43,537 nt of DNA, from positions 1-43,537 of the forward strand of contig CANGPO010000016.1 of assembly GCA_947455705.1 (NCBI GenBank). Reading direction: 5' to 3'. Positions 1 through 9,881 of this stretch are shown here, one piece after another. This DNA is from Actinomycetota bacterium (GTDB taxonomy: Bacteria; Actinomycetota; Actinomycetes; S36-B12; CAIYMF01). The notes beneath the pieces are model-generated. The model was not told the origin of the DNA, searched no databases, and saw only the letters and a program-made list of their open reading frames with translations. Made by a program: the position numbers and the translations under genes. How positions within the stretch are numbered: position 1 is the stretch's first letter; every line of letters starts with the position of its first letter.

Positions 1-1
1 C

Positions 2-193
2 GATGCTGTGTCACGCGGGAACACGAAGGGTCGGTGTGTGACCTCGACGGCCAACGATGCGACCGTGGCGTTCCCCACGGCCATCGGGTTTCAGGTCGAG
101 GGGGTCGATGCACCCGTTGAGCTCGACGGCCTAGATGATGTGGTCGGACATGTGCGGTTGGTGCGAGATCTGACAGGTGAGATCAATGTTTGA
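2..193 (+). CDS. Partial ORF at left edge, unrecognised
   Basis: An open frame runs from the first bases of the window to a TGA at 191-193. It could be the C-terminus of a protein that begins outside the window, or a short protein starting at GTG 8 or GTG 41. The readable peptide is acidic and valine-rich and ends in LVRDLTGEINV. I do not recognise a family. Its stop overlaps the ATG at 186 of the next gene by a few bases, an arrangement typical of co-transcribed actinobacterial genes, which is the main argument that it is real. Coding status is uncertain. Confidence 0.3.
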   Translation, partial: DAVSRGNTKGRCVTSTANDATVAFPTAIGFQVEGVDAPVELDGLDDVVGHVRLVRDLTGEINV

Positions 194-836
194 ACCGAGG
201 CAGGATGCTCGACCCACCGATACTCCATGGCCTACCGTCGATTGGAATCCACCGCAGAATCTAGTTCTCGTAGGGGACTGGGTTGAACTTCGTCCGTCGG
301 TGCCCGCTGATGGGGCCGAGTTGCGGGCCGCCTTGGCAGCAGACGAGGTGTGGAAGCACATTCCTGGCGGGCCGCTGGTCGACGATGCCGCCGCCGAGGC
401 GTGGATCCAGGTGACGATTGATCGTGGCTGGTTCCCGTGGACCGTGCGGCTACGCCGGGATGTGGGTGAGCGCAGCGTAGGCGCGGTGGTCGGGTGGACC
501 TCATTCTTGGACATCTCCCCAGCGGACGGTCGAATCGAGATCGGTAACACCGCTTACGACCCGGGAGTGTGGGGGTCGTCGGTCAACCCTGAAACCAAAC
601 TGCTGCTTCTGACGTACGCGTTCGACTCCGTCGGGATGGGCCGGGTTCAGCTCAAGACTGACATCCGAAACCATCGTTCCCAGCAGGCGATCGCGCGGCT
701 GGGCGCACAGTTTGAGGGCGTTTTACGCCGCTACCAGCGCCGCGGTGATGGCACGGTTCGCGACACAGTCATGTTCTCGATCACGGCTGAGGAATGGCCT
801 GCAGTGCGGGCTGGGCTCGAAACCCGCGTCGGTTAA
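186..836 (+). CDS. GNAT-family N-acetyltransferase (RimJ/RimL-like)
   Basis: This encodes about 216 residues. The ATG at 186 is preferred over GTG 177 because AGGTGA lies at 175-180, five bases upstream. The protein has the layout of RimJ/RimL-type acetyltransferases: an N-terminal strand with VELRPSVPADGAELRAAL, a central block VGWTSFLDIS followed by EIGNTAYDPGVWG (the IG.T.Y.P..WG element of this subfamily), and a C-terminal acetyl-CoA-binding part with LKTDIRNHRSQQAIARLGAQ followed by EGVLRRYQR. These enzymes transfer acetyl from acetyl-CoA to protein N-termini or small amines; the substrate here cannot be told. Nothing links it to the purine genes that follow. Confidence 0.85.
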   Translation: MFEPRQDARPTDTPWPTVDWNPPQNLVLVGDWVELRPSVPADGAELRAALAADEVWKHIPGGPLVDDAAAEAWIQVTIDRGWFPWTVRLRRDVGERSVGAVVGWTSFLDISPADGRIEIGNTAYDPGVWGSSVNPETKLLLLTYAFDSVGMGRVQLKTDIRNHRSQQAIARLGAQFEGVLRRYQRRGDGTVRDTVMFSITAEEWPAVRAGLETRVG

Positions 837-908
837 TCGACCCGCTGCTTTGGCCCCCGCTGGCACTAGGCCGTACTCTTGCGTCAATCCGTCGCATTGG
901 GAGTCGAT

Positions 909-2264
909 ATGAGCACTGAATTCACGCCAAACCCCGCACGTGGCCAAGAGGTCTACGACCTGGACCGCGCGCACGTATTCCACTCGTGGTCTGCCCAGGG
1001 CCCGTTGAATCCCATGCTCATCGCCGGTGGCGAGGGTTCGTACGTCTGGGACTACGACGGTAAGCGCTTCCTGGACTTCTCCAGCCAGCTGGTGAACACC
1101 AACATCGGCCACCAGCACCCAAAGGTCGTAGCCGCAATTCAGGAGCAGGCAGCAAAGCTTGCAACGGTGGCTCCCCAGCACGCGAACGAGGCACGTGGCG
1201 AAGCTGCGAAGCGCATCGTTGACCTTTCGCCGGAAGGTTTGAACAAGGTCTTCTTCACCAACGGTGGCGCGGATGCGATCGAGAACGCGATCCGTATGGC
1301 CCGCTTGCACACTGGTCGTCGCAAGGTGATGTCGTTCTACCGCTCGTACCACGGCAACACCGGTGCTGCGATTGTTGCCACTGGCGACCCACGCCGCTGG
1401 CCGAATGAGATGGCTGAGGGTCACGTGCACTTCTTCGGCCCTTATCTCTACCGCTCAGCGTTCTGGGCTACGAGTGAGGCCGAGGAATGCGAGCGTGCAC
1501 TACAGCACCTCGAGAACGTCATCACGTTCGAGGGACCAAACACCATCGCAACCATTCTCGTTGAGACGGTCGTTGGCACTGCTGGTGTGCTGGTTCCGCC
1601 GCCCGGTTACCTCGAGGGTGTGCGCGCACTATGCGACAAGTTCGGCATCATCTTGATTCTCGACGAGGTCATGGCCGGCTTTGGTCGTACCGGTGAATGG
1701 TTCGCCTTCAACAACTTCAACGTGAAGCCCGATCTTGTGACCTTCGCGAAGGGTTCGAACTCCGGCTACGTCCCCGTCGGCGGTGTCATCATCAGCGACG
1801 AGATCGCGGCCACGTTCAATGAGCGGGTGTTCCCCGGTGGCCTCACGTACTCCGGTCACCCGCTGGCCTGTGCGTCCATCGTCGGATCGATCGATGCGAT
1901 GAAGGAAGAGGGCATCGTTGAAAACGCTAAGCGGATTGGTGCTGACGTGATTGGCCCAGGGCTTCGTGACTTGGCCGAGCGTCACAAGGTGATCGGTGAA
2001 GTGCGTGGTCTGGGTGTCTTCTGGGCGCTTGATCTGGTTACCGATCGTGCAACGCGTGAACCACTGGCTCCCTACGGTGGAACGTCGCCTGCCATGGGCC
2101 AACTGGTTGCCGAGTGCAAGAAGCGCGGTCTGCTGCCCTTCACCAACTTCAACCGCCTCCACGTCGTGCCGCCATGCACGGTCAGCGATACCGAGGCCAA
2201 GGATGGTCTGGCCATTCTTGATGAGGTCTTCACGCAGATCGACTCGCACTACGTCGGCGCCTGA
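909..2264 (+). CDS. Class III PLP-dependent aminotransferase
   Basis: This encodes about 451 residues. I start it at ATG 909, which has GGGAG at 899-903, rather than at an in-frame GTG at 879. It is a fold-type I, class III aminotransferase: the PLP aspartate lies in LDEVMAGFGRTG (Asp252) and the Schiff-base lysine in FAKGSNSGYVPVGG (Lys281). The N-terminal HVFHSWSAQG element and overall layout resemble the taurine/beta-alanine/omega-amino acid:pyruvate group. Likely role: moving an amino group from an omega-amino acid or diamine to pyruvate or 2-oxoglutarate in the cytoplasm. A polyamine-type transporter (10415-14584) and a succinate-semialdehyde dehydrogenase (27970-29310) make polyamine catabolism conceivable, but neither is adjacent. 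The exact substrate is not determined. Confidence 0.9.
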   Translation: MSTEFTPNPARGQEVYDLDRAHVFHSWSAQGPLNPMLIAGGEGSYVWDYDGKRFLDFSSQLVNTNIGHQHPKVVAAIQEQAAKLATVAPQHANEARGEAAKRIVDLSPEGLNKVFFTNGGADAIENAIRMARLHTGRRKVMSFYRSYHGNTGAAIVATGDPRRWPNEMAEGHVHFFGPYLYRSAFWATSEAEECERALQHLENVITFEGPNTIATILVETVVGTAGVLVPPPGYLEGVRALCDKFGIILILDEVMAGFGRTGEWFAFNNFNVKPDLVTFAKGSNSGYVPVGGVIISDEIAATFNERVFPGGLTYSGHPLACASIVGSIDAMKEEGIVENAKRIGADVIGPGLRDLAERHKVIGEVRGLGVFWALDLVTDRATREPLAPYGGTSPAMGQLVAECKKRGLLPFTNFNRLHVVPPCTVSDTEAKDGLAILDEVFTQIDSHYVGA

Positions 2265-2283
2265 TTTCATCTGCACCGTTGGT

Positions 2284-2289
2284 TAGGTT
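2284..2289 (+). promoter_or_regulatory. -10 element for a leaderless transcript
   Basis: TAGGTT ends seven bases before the A of ATG 2296, so transcription would start at or next to the start codon. CTGATT at 2261-2266 is a fair -35 with a 17-base spacer. No Shine-Dalgarno sequence precedes the ATG. Inference from spacing only. Confidence 0.5.
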
Positions 2290-2295
2290 GTCCGT

Positions 2296-2772
2296 ATGAC
2301 AACTGCGCCTGAGGACTTACTCGATACCGTTCAGCAGCGTCAACTTGCTGCGAGCCTGTTTAACCGTGTCTGGGATCTCCTAGATGCCGGCGACAATCGA
2401 TCGGCGGACGAGACGGCCGAGATGATTGATGCCGCCCACGCGAGCCGTTACCTGTGGCGTCGCTTAGGCGGTAAGGAGCAAGCCGTCGTGGGCGAATGGC
2501 AGATTAGTCGCGCGTACGCATCGGCTGGCCTCGGTGCCGAGGCCGTGCGTCACGCAGAGTTGTCAGAGCAGATTCTCGGCGACGGTCTGGATTGCTCTGA
2601 TTGGATCCCGGCTTCCGTTCATGAGGGTATGGCGCGAGCGCTCTTGGCCTCTGGCGATCACACGGCGGCTCGGGCACTTGCAGCCGCTGCTGTCGTCGCA
2701 CTCGATCGCATTTCCGATCCAGAGGATCGCGAACTGATCACTTCCCAGTTGGCTGAACTCAATCTGGACTAG
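2296..2772 (+). CDS. Conserved hypothetical protein, TPR-like helical
   Basis: This encodes 158 residues, soluble, acidic and almost entirely alpha-helical by composition. Alanine-rich helices such as AYASAGLGAEAVRHAELSEQ and ALLASGDHTAARALAAAA look like tetratricopeptide-type hairpins, so a protein-binding role is possible. There is no catalytic motif and no signal peptide. It appears to be translated from a leaderless message. It lies between the aminotransferase and purD on the same strand. I do not recognise a named family and assign no function. Confidence 0.7.
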   Translation: MTTAPEDLLDTVQQRQLAASLFNRVWDLLDAGDNRSADETAEMIDAAHASRYLWRRLGGKEQAVVGEWQISRAYASAGLGAEAVRHAELSEQILGDGLDCSDWIPASVHEGMARALLASGDHTAARALAAAAVVALDRISDPEDRELITSQLAELNLD

Positions 2773-2824
2773 GTCGGTTAGCCGGTTTGTTCGGAGCATG
2801 TCCGATCCCATGACCTGGTGTCGA

Positions 2825-2830
2825 TAGGGT
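2825..2830 (+). promoter_or_regulatory. -10 element for leaderless purD
   Basis: TAGGGT lies exactly seven bases before the A of the purD ATG at 2837, the same geometry as upstream of the gene at 2296. There is no convincing -35 and no ribosome binding site. Confidence 0.5.
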
Positions 2831-2836
2831 CTGCGT

Positions 2837-4108
2837 ATGAAGGTACTTGTACTCGGCTCGGGCGCCCGTGAGCACGCCATCGTGCGCGCTCTCAGCCAAG
2901 ATCCTGATGTCACGCAGATTCACGTAGCCCCCGGTAATGCCGGTATTGCCGCGGACGCGGTTGTGCACGCGCTGGATCTCACAGACGCGATGGCTCCCAC
3001 CGCTCTGGCCAGCGAGCTAGGTATCGACTTGGTGATCATCGGACCCGAAGGTCCGCTCGTTATTGGTGCCGCTGATCGACTGCGCGAGGCTGGTATCAAC
3101 GTCTTCGGGCCGAGTGGTGCGGCCGCGCAACTTGAAGGAAGTAAGGCCTTCGCCAAAGAAATCATGGCCGAGGCAGGTGTGCCCACGGCCTTGGCACATG
3201 TATGCGACACCCGCGCCGAGGTTGAGGCGGCACTCGATCAGTTCGGTGCCCCGTATGTTGTGAAGGACGATGGCCTGGCAGCGGGCAAAGGCGTGGTCGT
3301 CACCGATGATCGGGCCGAAGCGATCGAACATGCGCTGTCATGTTTTGAAAAGCAAGATGGCCGGGTTGTGATCGAGGAATACCTTGATGGGCCAGAGGTT
3401 TCGCTGCTGTGCATCACTGACGGACTTGCTGTCATACCGCTGCTGCCCGCTCAGGATTTTAAGCGGGTATTCGACGGTGATCTCGGGCCCAACACCGGCG
3501 GTATGGGTGCCTACGCACCCCTGCCCTGGGCACCAGCAGGCATGGTCGAAGAGGTTGTCGCACGGGTTGTGCAGCCGACGGTTGATGAACTTCGACACCG
3601 TGGCACGCCATTTTGTGGCGTGGTTTATGCAGGTCTTGCGCTCACCTCGCGTGGTGTCCGAGTTATCGAATTTAACGCGCGGTTTGGCGATCCGGAGACC
3701 CAAGTTGTACTTGCCCTGTTAAAGACGCAGCTGTCCCATGTGCTGGAGGCAGCGGCCACTGGGCATCTGGCGGATTTCGGACCGCTTGCGTGGCACGAGG
3801 GTTCGGCCGTAACCGTCGTCGTTGCAGCCGAAAACTATCCTGCGAACCCAATGACCGGTGATGTTGTGACTATCCAAGACGGGCTTGGTGAGGCCTATGT
3901 CTTGCATGCCGGAACCAAGCGTGACGAACACGGTGCGGTTGTTACGGCCGGTGGACGCGTTCTGTCGGTAGTCGCGACGGGAGCAAGCCTTGGGCAAGCC
4001 CGCGAGAACGTGTACGTCGCGGTGAATCATGTGGAGATTCGAGGGAGCCACCATCGCAGCGATATTGCGTTGGCAGCTGATGAAGGCCGGGTGCACGTAC
4101 CGTCCTGA
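2837..4108 (+). CDS. purD: Phosphoribosylamine-glycine ligase (GAR synthetase)
   Basis: PurD joins glycine to 5-phosphoribosylamine with ATP, step 2 of de novo IMP synthesis, in the cytoplasm. The 423-residue length is normal. The N-terminus MKVLVLGSGAREHAI is the family hallmark. The central ATP-grasp domain shows YVVKDDGLAAGKGVVV, GPEVSLL, and the metal/phosphate-binding FNARFGDPETQ near residue 290. The C-terminal domain contains AVTVVVAAENYP. It is first in a + strand purine series, 73 bases ahead of purB. Translation is probably leaderless, given a -10 seven bases upstream and no Shine-Dalgarno. Confidence 0.98.
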   Translation: MKVLVLGSGAREHAIVRALSQDPDVTQIHVAPGNAGIAADAVVHALDLTDAMAPTALASELGIDLVIIGPEGPLVIGAADRLREAGINVFGPSGAAAQLEGSKAFAKEIMAEAGVPTALAHVCDTRAEVEAALDQFGAPYVVKDDGLAAGKGVVVTDDRAEAIEHALSCFEKQDGRVVIEEYLDGPEVSLLCITDGLAVIPLLPAQDFKRVFDGDLGPNTGGMGAYAPLPWAPAGMVEEVVARVVQPTVDELRHRGTPFCGVVYAGLALTSRGVRVIEFNARFGDPETQVVLALLKTQLSHVLEAAATGHLADFGPLAWHEGSAVTVVVAAENYPANPMTGDVVTIQDGLGEAYVLHAGTKRDEHGAVVTAGGRVLSVVATGASLGQARENVYVAVNHVEIRGSHHRSDIALAADEGRVHVPS

Positions 4109-4181
4109 GCGCGGCGTTTGTTCCTTGAACGCGGAGTTGAGAGACTAGGGGCCTCTGCACCGCTGACAGTGAAGGCTCCAC

Positions 4182-5615
4182 ATGCCCAGCACTCCGCTGA
4201 TCCCTGATGTTCTGGCTTCGAGGTACGCCTCGACGGCGATGGCCACGATTTGGTCGCCTGAGCACAAGATCATCCTTGAGCGTCAGCTGTGGGTGGCTGT
4301 CCTGAAGGCTCAGCGTGAGCTCGGCGTTGACGTGCCCGATGGTGTGATCGAGTCCTACGAGGCGGTCGTCGAGCAGGTAAATCTTGACTCCATTCGCGCC
4401 CGCGAGGCGGTAACTCGTCACGATGTGAAGGCCCGTATCGAGGAATTCTCCGCTCTCGCCGGACATGAACACATCCACAAGGGGATGACGAGCCGCGATC
4501 TCACCGAGAACGTTGAGCAGCTTCAGATTTTGGCGTCGCTGAATGTCACCCGTGACAAGGTTGTCGCCGTTCTTGCTCGCCTGGCCGCAGGTGCGATCGA
4601 GTACGACGAGCTCGCGATGGCTGGCCGATCACATAACGTCGCCGCCCAGATGACGACGCTAGGTAAGCGGTTCGCATCGGCTGCAGACGAACTCCTCGTC
4701 GCGCATCGGCGACTCGAGGAATTGATTACCCGCTACCCGTTGCGGGGGATCAAGGGGCCGATGGGTACCTCGCAGGACATGCTCGATCTGCTTGACGGAC
4801 GTTCGGACAAACTGGATGAGCTTGAGGATCGCGTGGCCGCTCATCTTGGCTTCTCGCAGGTGTTCACCAGTGTTGGCCAGGTGTATCCGCGGTCTCTGGA
4901 TTACGACGTTGTCACCGCTCTGGTTCAACTTGCCGCGGGTCCGTCGTCGTTTGCAACGACGATTCGCCTCATGGCCGGTCTTGAACTCGTGACCGAGGGT
5001 TTCAAGGCAGGCCAGGTCGGCTCAAGTGCCATGCCGCACAAGATGAATACGCGTTCTTGTGAGCGGGTTAATGGGTTCTCGGTCGTCTTGCGTGGCTATG
5101 CATCGATGGTGGGTGAACTGGCCGGAAACCAGTGGAATGAAGGCGATGTTGCCTGCTCGGTAGTACGTCGCGTCGCGCTGCCTGACTCTTTCTTCGCGAT
5201 CGACGGCTTGCTCGAAACGTTCCTCACGGTGCTGGATGAGTTTGGTGCCTACCCGGCGGTGGCCGAGCGAGAACTGTCGCGCTATCTACCATTCTTGGCC
5301 ACGACTAAGGTGCTCATTGCTGCTGTTCGCAATGGTATTGGCCGTGAGACCGCGCATGAGGTGATCAAGGAGCACGCGGTAGCTGTTGCCTTGGACATGC
5401 GTCAGCGCGGATTGGAGGGCAACGATTTGTTCGCCCGACTCGCGGCCGATGGACGACTTGGGCTTACCTCGGATGATCTTGCTGCGCTCATCGCCGAGCC
5501 GATGGAATTCACCGGGGCTGCACGTGCACAGGTGTCGGCAGTGGTAGATGAGATCGAGCACCTAGTGGCTGAACGTCCCGATGCGGCCGTGTACTCACCT
5601 GAGCCGATCCTGTAG
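4182..5615 (+). CDS. purB: Adenylosuccinate lyase
   Basis: PurB eliminates fumarate from SAICAR (IMP synthesis) and from adenylosuccinate (AMP synthesis). The 477-residue protein belongs to the fumarase/aspartase superfamily: N-terminal LIPDVLASRYAS, HIHKGMTSRDLTENVEQ near residues 103-119 and, near residue 280, the flexible catalytic signature GSSAMPHKMNTRSCERVNG with its serine. It appears complete and sits between purD and purC. A weak GAAGG lies about ten bases upstream of the ATG. Confidence 0.98.
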   Translation: MPSTPLIPDVLASRYASTAMATIWSPEHKIILERQLWVAVLKAQRELGVDVPDGVIESYEAVVEQVNLDSIRAREAVTRHDVKARIEEFSALAGHEHIHKGMTSRDLTENVEQLQILASLNVTRDKVVAVLARLAAGAIEYDELAMAGRSHNVAAQMTTLGKRFASAADELLVAHRRLEELITRYPLRGIKGPMGTSQDMLDLLDGRSDKLDELEDRVAAHLGFSQVFTSVGQVYPRSLDYDVVTALVQLAAGPSSFATTIRLMAGLELVTEGFKAGQVGSSAMPHKMNTRSCERVNGFSVVLRGYASMVGELAGNQWNEGDVACSVVRRVALPDSFFAIDGLLETFLTVLDEFGAYPAVAERELSRYLPFLATTKVLIAAVRNGIGRETAHEVIKEHAVAVALDMRQRGLEGNDLFARLAADGRLGLTSDDLAALIAEPMEFTGAARAQVSAVVDEIEHLVAERPDAAVYSPEPIL

Positions 5616-5671
5616 CTCGCATCAACGGTAGGGTTTTTGTTGTTCGGCATTGTCACGATGGATGGAGTTCG

Positions 5672-6556
5672 GTGAGCATTACTGATCCTGGTTACGACCT
5701 GCCTGAGGGCTACACGCACATTTACTCAGGCAAGGTTCGCGACCTCTATCGCACACCGGACGATCGGCTGCTGTTCGTGGCCAGTGACCGAATCTCGGCG
5801 TACGACTGGATCCTGCCAACGCCGATTCCTGATAAGGGCCGCATTCTTACGGCGATGTCCCTGTGGTGGTTCGATCGAATCGACGACATCGTTCCTCATC
5901 ACGTGATCTCCACGCGAGTGCCAGACGCTGTGGCTCGGCGCGGGATGATCTGCGCGAACCTCGACATGTTTCAGGTCGAATGTGTGGTGCGCGGGTATCT
6001 GGCTGGCTCGGGGCTGACGGAGTACCGCGAAAAGGCATCGATCTGTGGGGTGAACCTGCCACCGGGTCTTAAAGACGGATCGCGGCTGCCGAAAACTATC
6101 TTTACGCCGGCCACTAAGGCACCGCAGGGCGAGCATGACGAGAACGTCACGTTCGATGAGGTCATGGCAGTTATCGGTCAGGAGGAGGCACAGACTCTGC
6201 GTCGACTCAGTCTGGCTGTGTACGAACGGGCAGCGGAAATCGCTGATGACCGTGACCTCATCCTGGCCGACACGAAGTTTGAGTTTGGTACCCAAGCGGA
6301 CGGCACGATCGTCTTGGCCGACGAAATCTTGACCCCTGATTCCTCGCGGTACTGGCCGGCCGATGGCTGGGAACCCGGACACGCACAGCCGTCATTCGAC
6401 AAGCAGTACGTGCGTGACTGGCTAACCTCGCCTGAATCTGGCTGGGATCGACACTCGGGTGAGGCACCGCCCCCACTGCCAGATGAGGTCGTGGACAGGA
6501 CGCGCGATAAGTACATCGAGGCGTATGAACGTCTCACCGGAAAGCGTTTCAACTAA
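5672..6556 (+). CDS. purC: SAICAR synthase
   Basis: PurC ligates aspartate to CAIR using ATP. The 294-residue protein shows the family landmarks in order: YSGKVRDLY near residue 18, SDRISAYDWILPTPIPDKG near residue 38, VECVVRGYLAGSGLTEY near residue 105, and LILADTKFEFG with LADEILTPDSSRYWP near residue 190-225. The start is GTG 5672, with GGATGGAG nine or so bases upstream. This is the longer PurC form usual in actinobacteria and yeast, not the shorter E. coli form. Confidence 0.98.
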   Translation: MSITDPGYDLPEGYTHIYSGKVRDLYRTPDDRLLFVASDRISAYDWILPTPIPDKGRILTAMSLWWFDRIDDIVPHHVISTRVPDAVARRGMICANLDMFQVECVVRGYLAGSGLTEYREKASICGVNLPPGLKDGSRLPKTIFTPATKAPQGEHDENVTFDEVMAVIGQEEAQTLRRLSLAVYERAAEIADDRDLILADTKFEFGTQADGTIVLADEILTPDSSRYWPADGWEPGHAQPSFDKQYVRDWLTSPESGWDRHSGEAPPPLPDEVVDRTRDKYIEAYERLTGKRFN

Positions 6557-6632
6557 CACCCCTATACCCTCCACAGCGTCGTGGCTCGGGACCGATAGGA
6601 TCAGATCTACCGTCAAACCCTGGGAGCGTGCC

Positions 6633-6881
6633 GTGGCCCGCGTCGTAGTCGACGTACTTCTCAAGCCCGAGATCCTTGACCCGCAAGGTAAAGCCGTCGA
6701 GGGAGCGCTTGGCCGGCTAGGCCTTGCTGGCGTCTCGTCGGTTCGTCAAGGTAAAACCTTCACGATCGATGTCGATGGCGACTTAGATGACGCGAGGCTC
6801 GCTCAACTACATGAGTTGGCCGGCAGCCTGTTGTCTAACCCAGTGATCGAGGACTACTCAATCCGTGAGGTCACGGCGTGA
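6633..6881 (+). CDS. purS: FGAM synthase subunit PurS
   Basis: PurS is the small bridging subunit that links PurQ and PurL in the three-part FGAM synthase complex and helps channel ammonia. From GTG 6633 (TGGGAG just upstream) it encodes 82 residues, the expected length. The sequence runs [19 protein letters not shown], then [20 protein letters not shown] and [12 protein letters not shown], which is the typical PurS pattern. Its stop overlaps the purQ GTG start (6878), so translation of the two is coupled. Confidence 0.95.
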   Translation: MARVVVDVLLKPEILDPQGKAVEGALGRLGLAGVSSVRQGKTFTIDVDGDLDDARLAQLHELAGSLLSNPVIEDYSIREVTA

Positions 6882-7561
6882 CCAGTGGGATGCGCATTGG
6901 GGTCGTAACATTCCCCGGCTCACTCGATGATCGCGATGCCGCTCGAGCAGTACGGATCGCAGGTGGTGAGGCCGTCGCTCTGTGGCATGCCGACGCCGAT
7001 CTTCACGGAGTCGATGGAGTCGTTCTACCGGGTGGTTTTTCATACGGTGACTATCTGCGCTGTGGAGCGATTGCTCGCTTCGCCCCCGTCATGACTCCGC
7101 TGATCGATGCAGCCAAGGGCGGGCTCCCAATCCTTGGTATTTGCAACGGTTTTCAGGTGCTTTGCGAGTCACACCTCTTGCCCGGTGCGTTGGTTCGTAA
7201 CGACCATCTGCATTTCATCTGCCGCGATCAGAAGCTTCGCATTGAAAGCAACTCAACTGCGTGGACATCAGATTTTGAAGTTGGCCAAGAAATCGTCATT
7301 CCGCTGAAGAATGGCGAGGGCGGCTACGTCGCAGACGACAAGACGCTCGATCAGCTTGAGGGTGACGGGCGAGTTATTGCTCGCTATCTCGACATCAACC
7401 CAAACGGTAGCCGTCGCGATATTGCCGGAATCACCAACGAGCGCGGAAACGTTGTCGGCCTCATGCCGCATCCCGAGCATGCCGTTGAGGCGCTGACTGG
7501 TCCAACGACGGATGGTCTTGGCTTCTTCACGTCCGTTCTAACGAGCCTGGTGAATCGATGA
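6878..7561 (+). CDS. purQ: FGAM synthase glutaminase subunit PurQ
   Basis: PurQ is the class I glutamine amidotransferase that releases ammonia for PurL. It has 227 residues from GTG 6878; an internal ATG at 6890 ([11 protein letters not shown]) is a possible alternative start. The catalytic triad is visible: cysteine in [11 protein letters not shown] near residue 88, and histidine and glutamate in [10 protein letters not shown] near residue 196. It overlaps purS upstream and purL downstream (ATGA), so purS-purQ-purL form one tightly coupled unit. Confidence 0.97.
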   Translation: MTSGMRIGVVTFPGSLDDRDAARAVRIAGGEAVALWHADADLHGVDGVVLPGGFSYGDYLRCGAIARFAPVMTPLIDAAKGGLPILGICNGFQVLCESHLLPGALVRNDHLHFICRDQKLRIESNSTAWTSDFEVGQEIVIPLKNGEGGYVADDKTLDQLEGDGRVIARYLDINPNGSRRDIAGITNERGNVVGLMPHPEHAVEALTGPTTDGLGFFTSVLTSLVNR

Positions 7562-9831
7562 GCCGCCACGTAGACACAGTTATCGACGCTGCTGCCAATC
7601 CTGATACGTCGCAGCCGTTTGCGGAGTTGGGCTTGAAACCCGATGAGTATCAGCAGATCCGCGAGATCCTCGGTCGTCGACCAACCTCGGCCGAGCTCGC
7701 CATGTACTCAGTGATGTGGAGTGAGCATTGCTCCTACAAGTCGAGCAAGGTGCACCTGCGTCAGTTTGGCGACAAGAAGCCGGAAACCGATGCGCTACTC
7801 GTAGGTATCGGTGAAAACGCTGGTGTTGTGGACATTGGTGATGGCTGGGCGGTGACCTTCAAGGTCGAGTCGCACAATCACCCCTCGTATGTCGAGCCGT
7901 ATCAAGGTGCCGCGACGGGTATTGGTGGAATCGTCCGCGACATTCTGTCAATGGGTGCTCGCCCGGTTGCTGTTATGGATCCACTTCGTTTTGGCGCCGC
8001 TGACCATCCAGACACTCGTCGAGTTTTGCCCGGCGTTGTTGCGGGTATCGGTGGCTACGGGAACTGCCTTGGCCTGCCCAATATCGGTGGTGAGGTTGTC
8101 TTTGACTCCTCGTACCAAGGCAATCCGCTTGTGAACGCTCTTTGCGTCGGCACGATGCGTCACGAGGACATCCATCTGGCCAGTGCCAAGGGTGTCGGTA
8201 ATCTCGTCGTGCTCTACGGCGCCAAGACCGGTGGTGACGGAATTGGTGGTGTCTCAGTGCTCGCCTCTGAGACGTTCGACGAGGGTGGGCCGGCCAAGCG
8301 CCCAAGCGTCCAAGTTGGCGACCCATTCATGGAGAAGCTACTCATCGAATGCACCCTCGAGGTGTTGCATGCGGGCTTGGTCGAGGGTATTCAAGATCTT
8401 GGTGGCGCTGGAATCTCATGTGCAACAAGTGAATTGGCGAGTAATGGTGAGGGCGGAATGCACGTCCGCCTGGACGCGGTTCCGCTGCGCGATGCCACGC
8501 TAACCCCTGAAGAAATCCTGATGAGCGAGTCCCAAGAGCGCATGTGCGCAGTCGTTACACCAGAGAAGATTGATGCGTTCCTCGCGATCTGTCGTAAGTG
8601 GGATGTCACCGCAGATGTCATTGGTGAGGTCACCTCAACGGGACGTCTAGTGATCGAATGGCATGGCGAGATCATCGTCGACGTACCGCCGCGCACGGTG
8701 GCTCATGACGGACCCGTCTACAACCGTCCGTTGGCTCGTCCGGATTGGCAGGACGACCTCATTGCCTCGGGCACGAGTGATTTGCCGCGACCGGCCAGTG
8801 CGATTGAGATTCGCGACTCCATCATGACGATGGTGGGGTCACCCAACCTTGCGGCGAAGACCTGGATCACCTCACAGTACGACCGATACGTGCTCGGCAA
8901 CACGGTTCTGGCTCAGCCAGAGGACTCCGGCATGGTGCGCGTTGACGAAGTAACGGGTCGCGGTGTTGCTGTTTCGACGGATTGCAACGGCCGCTTTGCC
9001 AAGCTGGATCCCTACAACGGTGCGAAGTTGGCACTGGCTGAGGCGTATCGCAATGTTGCGGCAACCGGTGCTGCTCCGTTGGCCGTCACCAACTGCCTGA
9101 ACTTCGGATCGCCTGAAGATCCCGCGGTTATGTGGCAGTTCAGTGAAGCTGTGCGGGGCTTGGCGGATGGCTGTCTTGAGCTTGGCACCCCTGTGACCGG
9201 TGGCAACGTCAGTTTCTACAACCAAACCGGTGAGACGGCTATCCATCCGACTCCTGTGGTGGGCGTCCTTGGTGTGATTGAGGACGTCACGAAGCGCACC
9301 CCCATGGGATTCGGTGCTGCCGGCGATGTTGTCCTGTTACTCGGTGAAACCCGCGACGAACTCGATGGCTCTGAGTGGGCGCACGTTGTTCACTCACACC
9401 TTGGTGGGGTGCCCCCGCAGGTCGATTTAGCTGCAGAGATGCGCTTGGCTGAGGTACTGGTCGAGCTTGGTGGCAGCGGTGCGCTTACGGCCGCACATGA
9501 CCTGTCGGACGGCGGTGTTGCGCAGGCTCTCGTGGAGATGGCTCTTCGCCGGGGTGTTGGCGCCTCGATTACTCTGCCAGCCGATGTCGACGCATTCGTC
9601 ACACTGTTCTCGGAATCAACTGCGCGTGTGATCGTCACGGCGTCACCGGCCAATGCGGATACCGTCATGTCAGCCGCGACATCGGCTGGCGTTGTTGTCA
9701 CTGCGCTGGGATCCGTCGGTAACCTCGGTGACGATCTGGTCATCGAGAATGTCGCAGCTGACTCGGTGAGGCTCAGCCTGGCTGAGCTATCGCAGGCAGC
9801 CGAGGCGACCCTGCCGGCACTGTTTGGCTAG
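7558..9831 (+). CDS. purL: FGAM synthase large subunit PurL (small form)
   Basis: PurL converts FGAR to FGAM with ATP and ammonia from PurQ. At 757 residues it is the small PurL that requires PurS and PurQ, rather than the fused form of about 1300 residues. It has two AIRS-like halves. Landmarks are [12 protein letters not shown] near residue 57, the ATP-binding [19 protein letters not shown] near residue 103, [16 protein letters not shown] near residue 280, and the second-half [13 protein letters not shown] near residue 545. It starts at ATG 7558 inside the last codons of purQ. Confidence 0.98.
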   Translation: MSRHVDTVIDAAANPDTSQPFAELGLKPDEYQQIREILGRRPTSAELAMYSVMWSEHCSYKSSKVHLRQFGDKKPETDALLVGIGENAGVVDIGDGWAVTFKVESHNHPSYVEPYQGAATGIGGIVRDILSMGARPVAVMDPLRFGAADHPDTRRVLPGVVAGIGGYGNCLGLPNIGGEVVFDSSYQGNPLVNALCVGTMRHEDIHLASAKGVGNLVVLYGAKTGGDGIGGVSVLASETFDEGGPAKRPSVQVGDPFMEKLLIECTLEVLHAGLVEGIQDLGGAGISCATSELASNGEGGMHVRLDAVPLRDATLTPEEILMSESQERMCAVVTPEKIDAFLAICRKWDVTADVIGEVTSTGRLVIEWHGEIIVDVPPRTVAHDGPVYNRPLARPDWQDDLIASGTSDLPRPASAIEIRDSIMTMVGSPNLAAKTWITSQYDRYVLGNTVLAQPEDSGMVRVDEVTGRGVAVSTDCNGRFAKLDPYNGAKLALAEAYRNVAATGAAPLAVTNCLNFGSPEDPAVMWQFSEAVRGLADGCLELGTPVTGGNVSFYNQTGETAIHPTPVVGVLGVIEDVTKRTPMGFGAAGDVVLLLGETRDELDGSEWAHVVHSHLGGVPPQVDLAAEMRLAEVLVELGGSGALTAAHDLSDGGVAQALVEMALRRGVGASITLPADVDAFVTLFSESTARVIVTASPANADTVMSAATSAGVVVTALGSVGNLGDDLVIENVAADSVRLSLAELSQAAEATLPALFG

Positions 9832-9881
9832 GTCAGCCGGTCGTCTGGTTTGATCGCTGCTCGAGGTTGGTAGGGGGACTG

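Noticed and set aside
131-550. A 139-residue minus-strand ORF over the GNAT gene
   Set aside because: It is antisense to a recognisable acetyltransferase and has low-complexity Ser/Arg/Thr composition.
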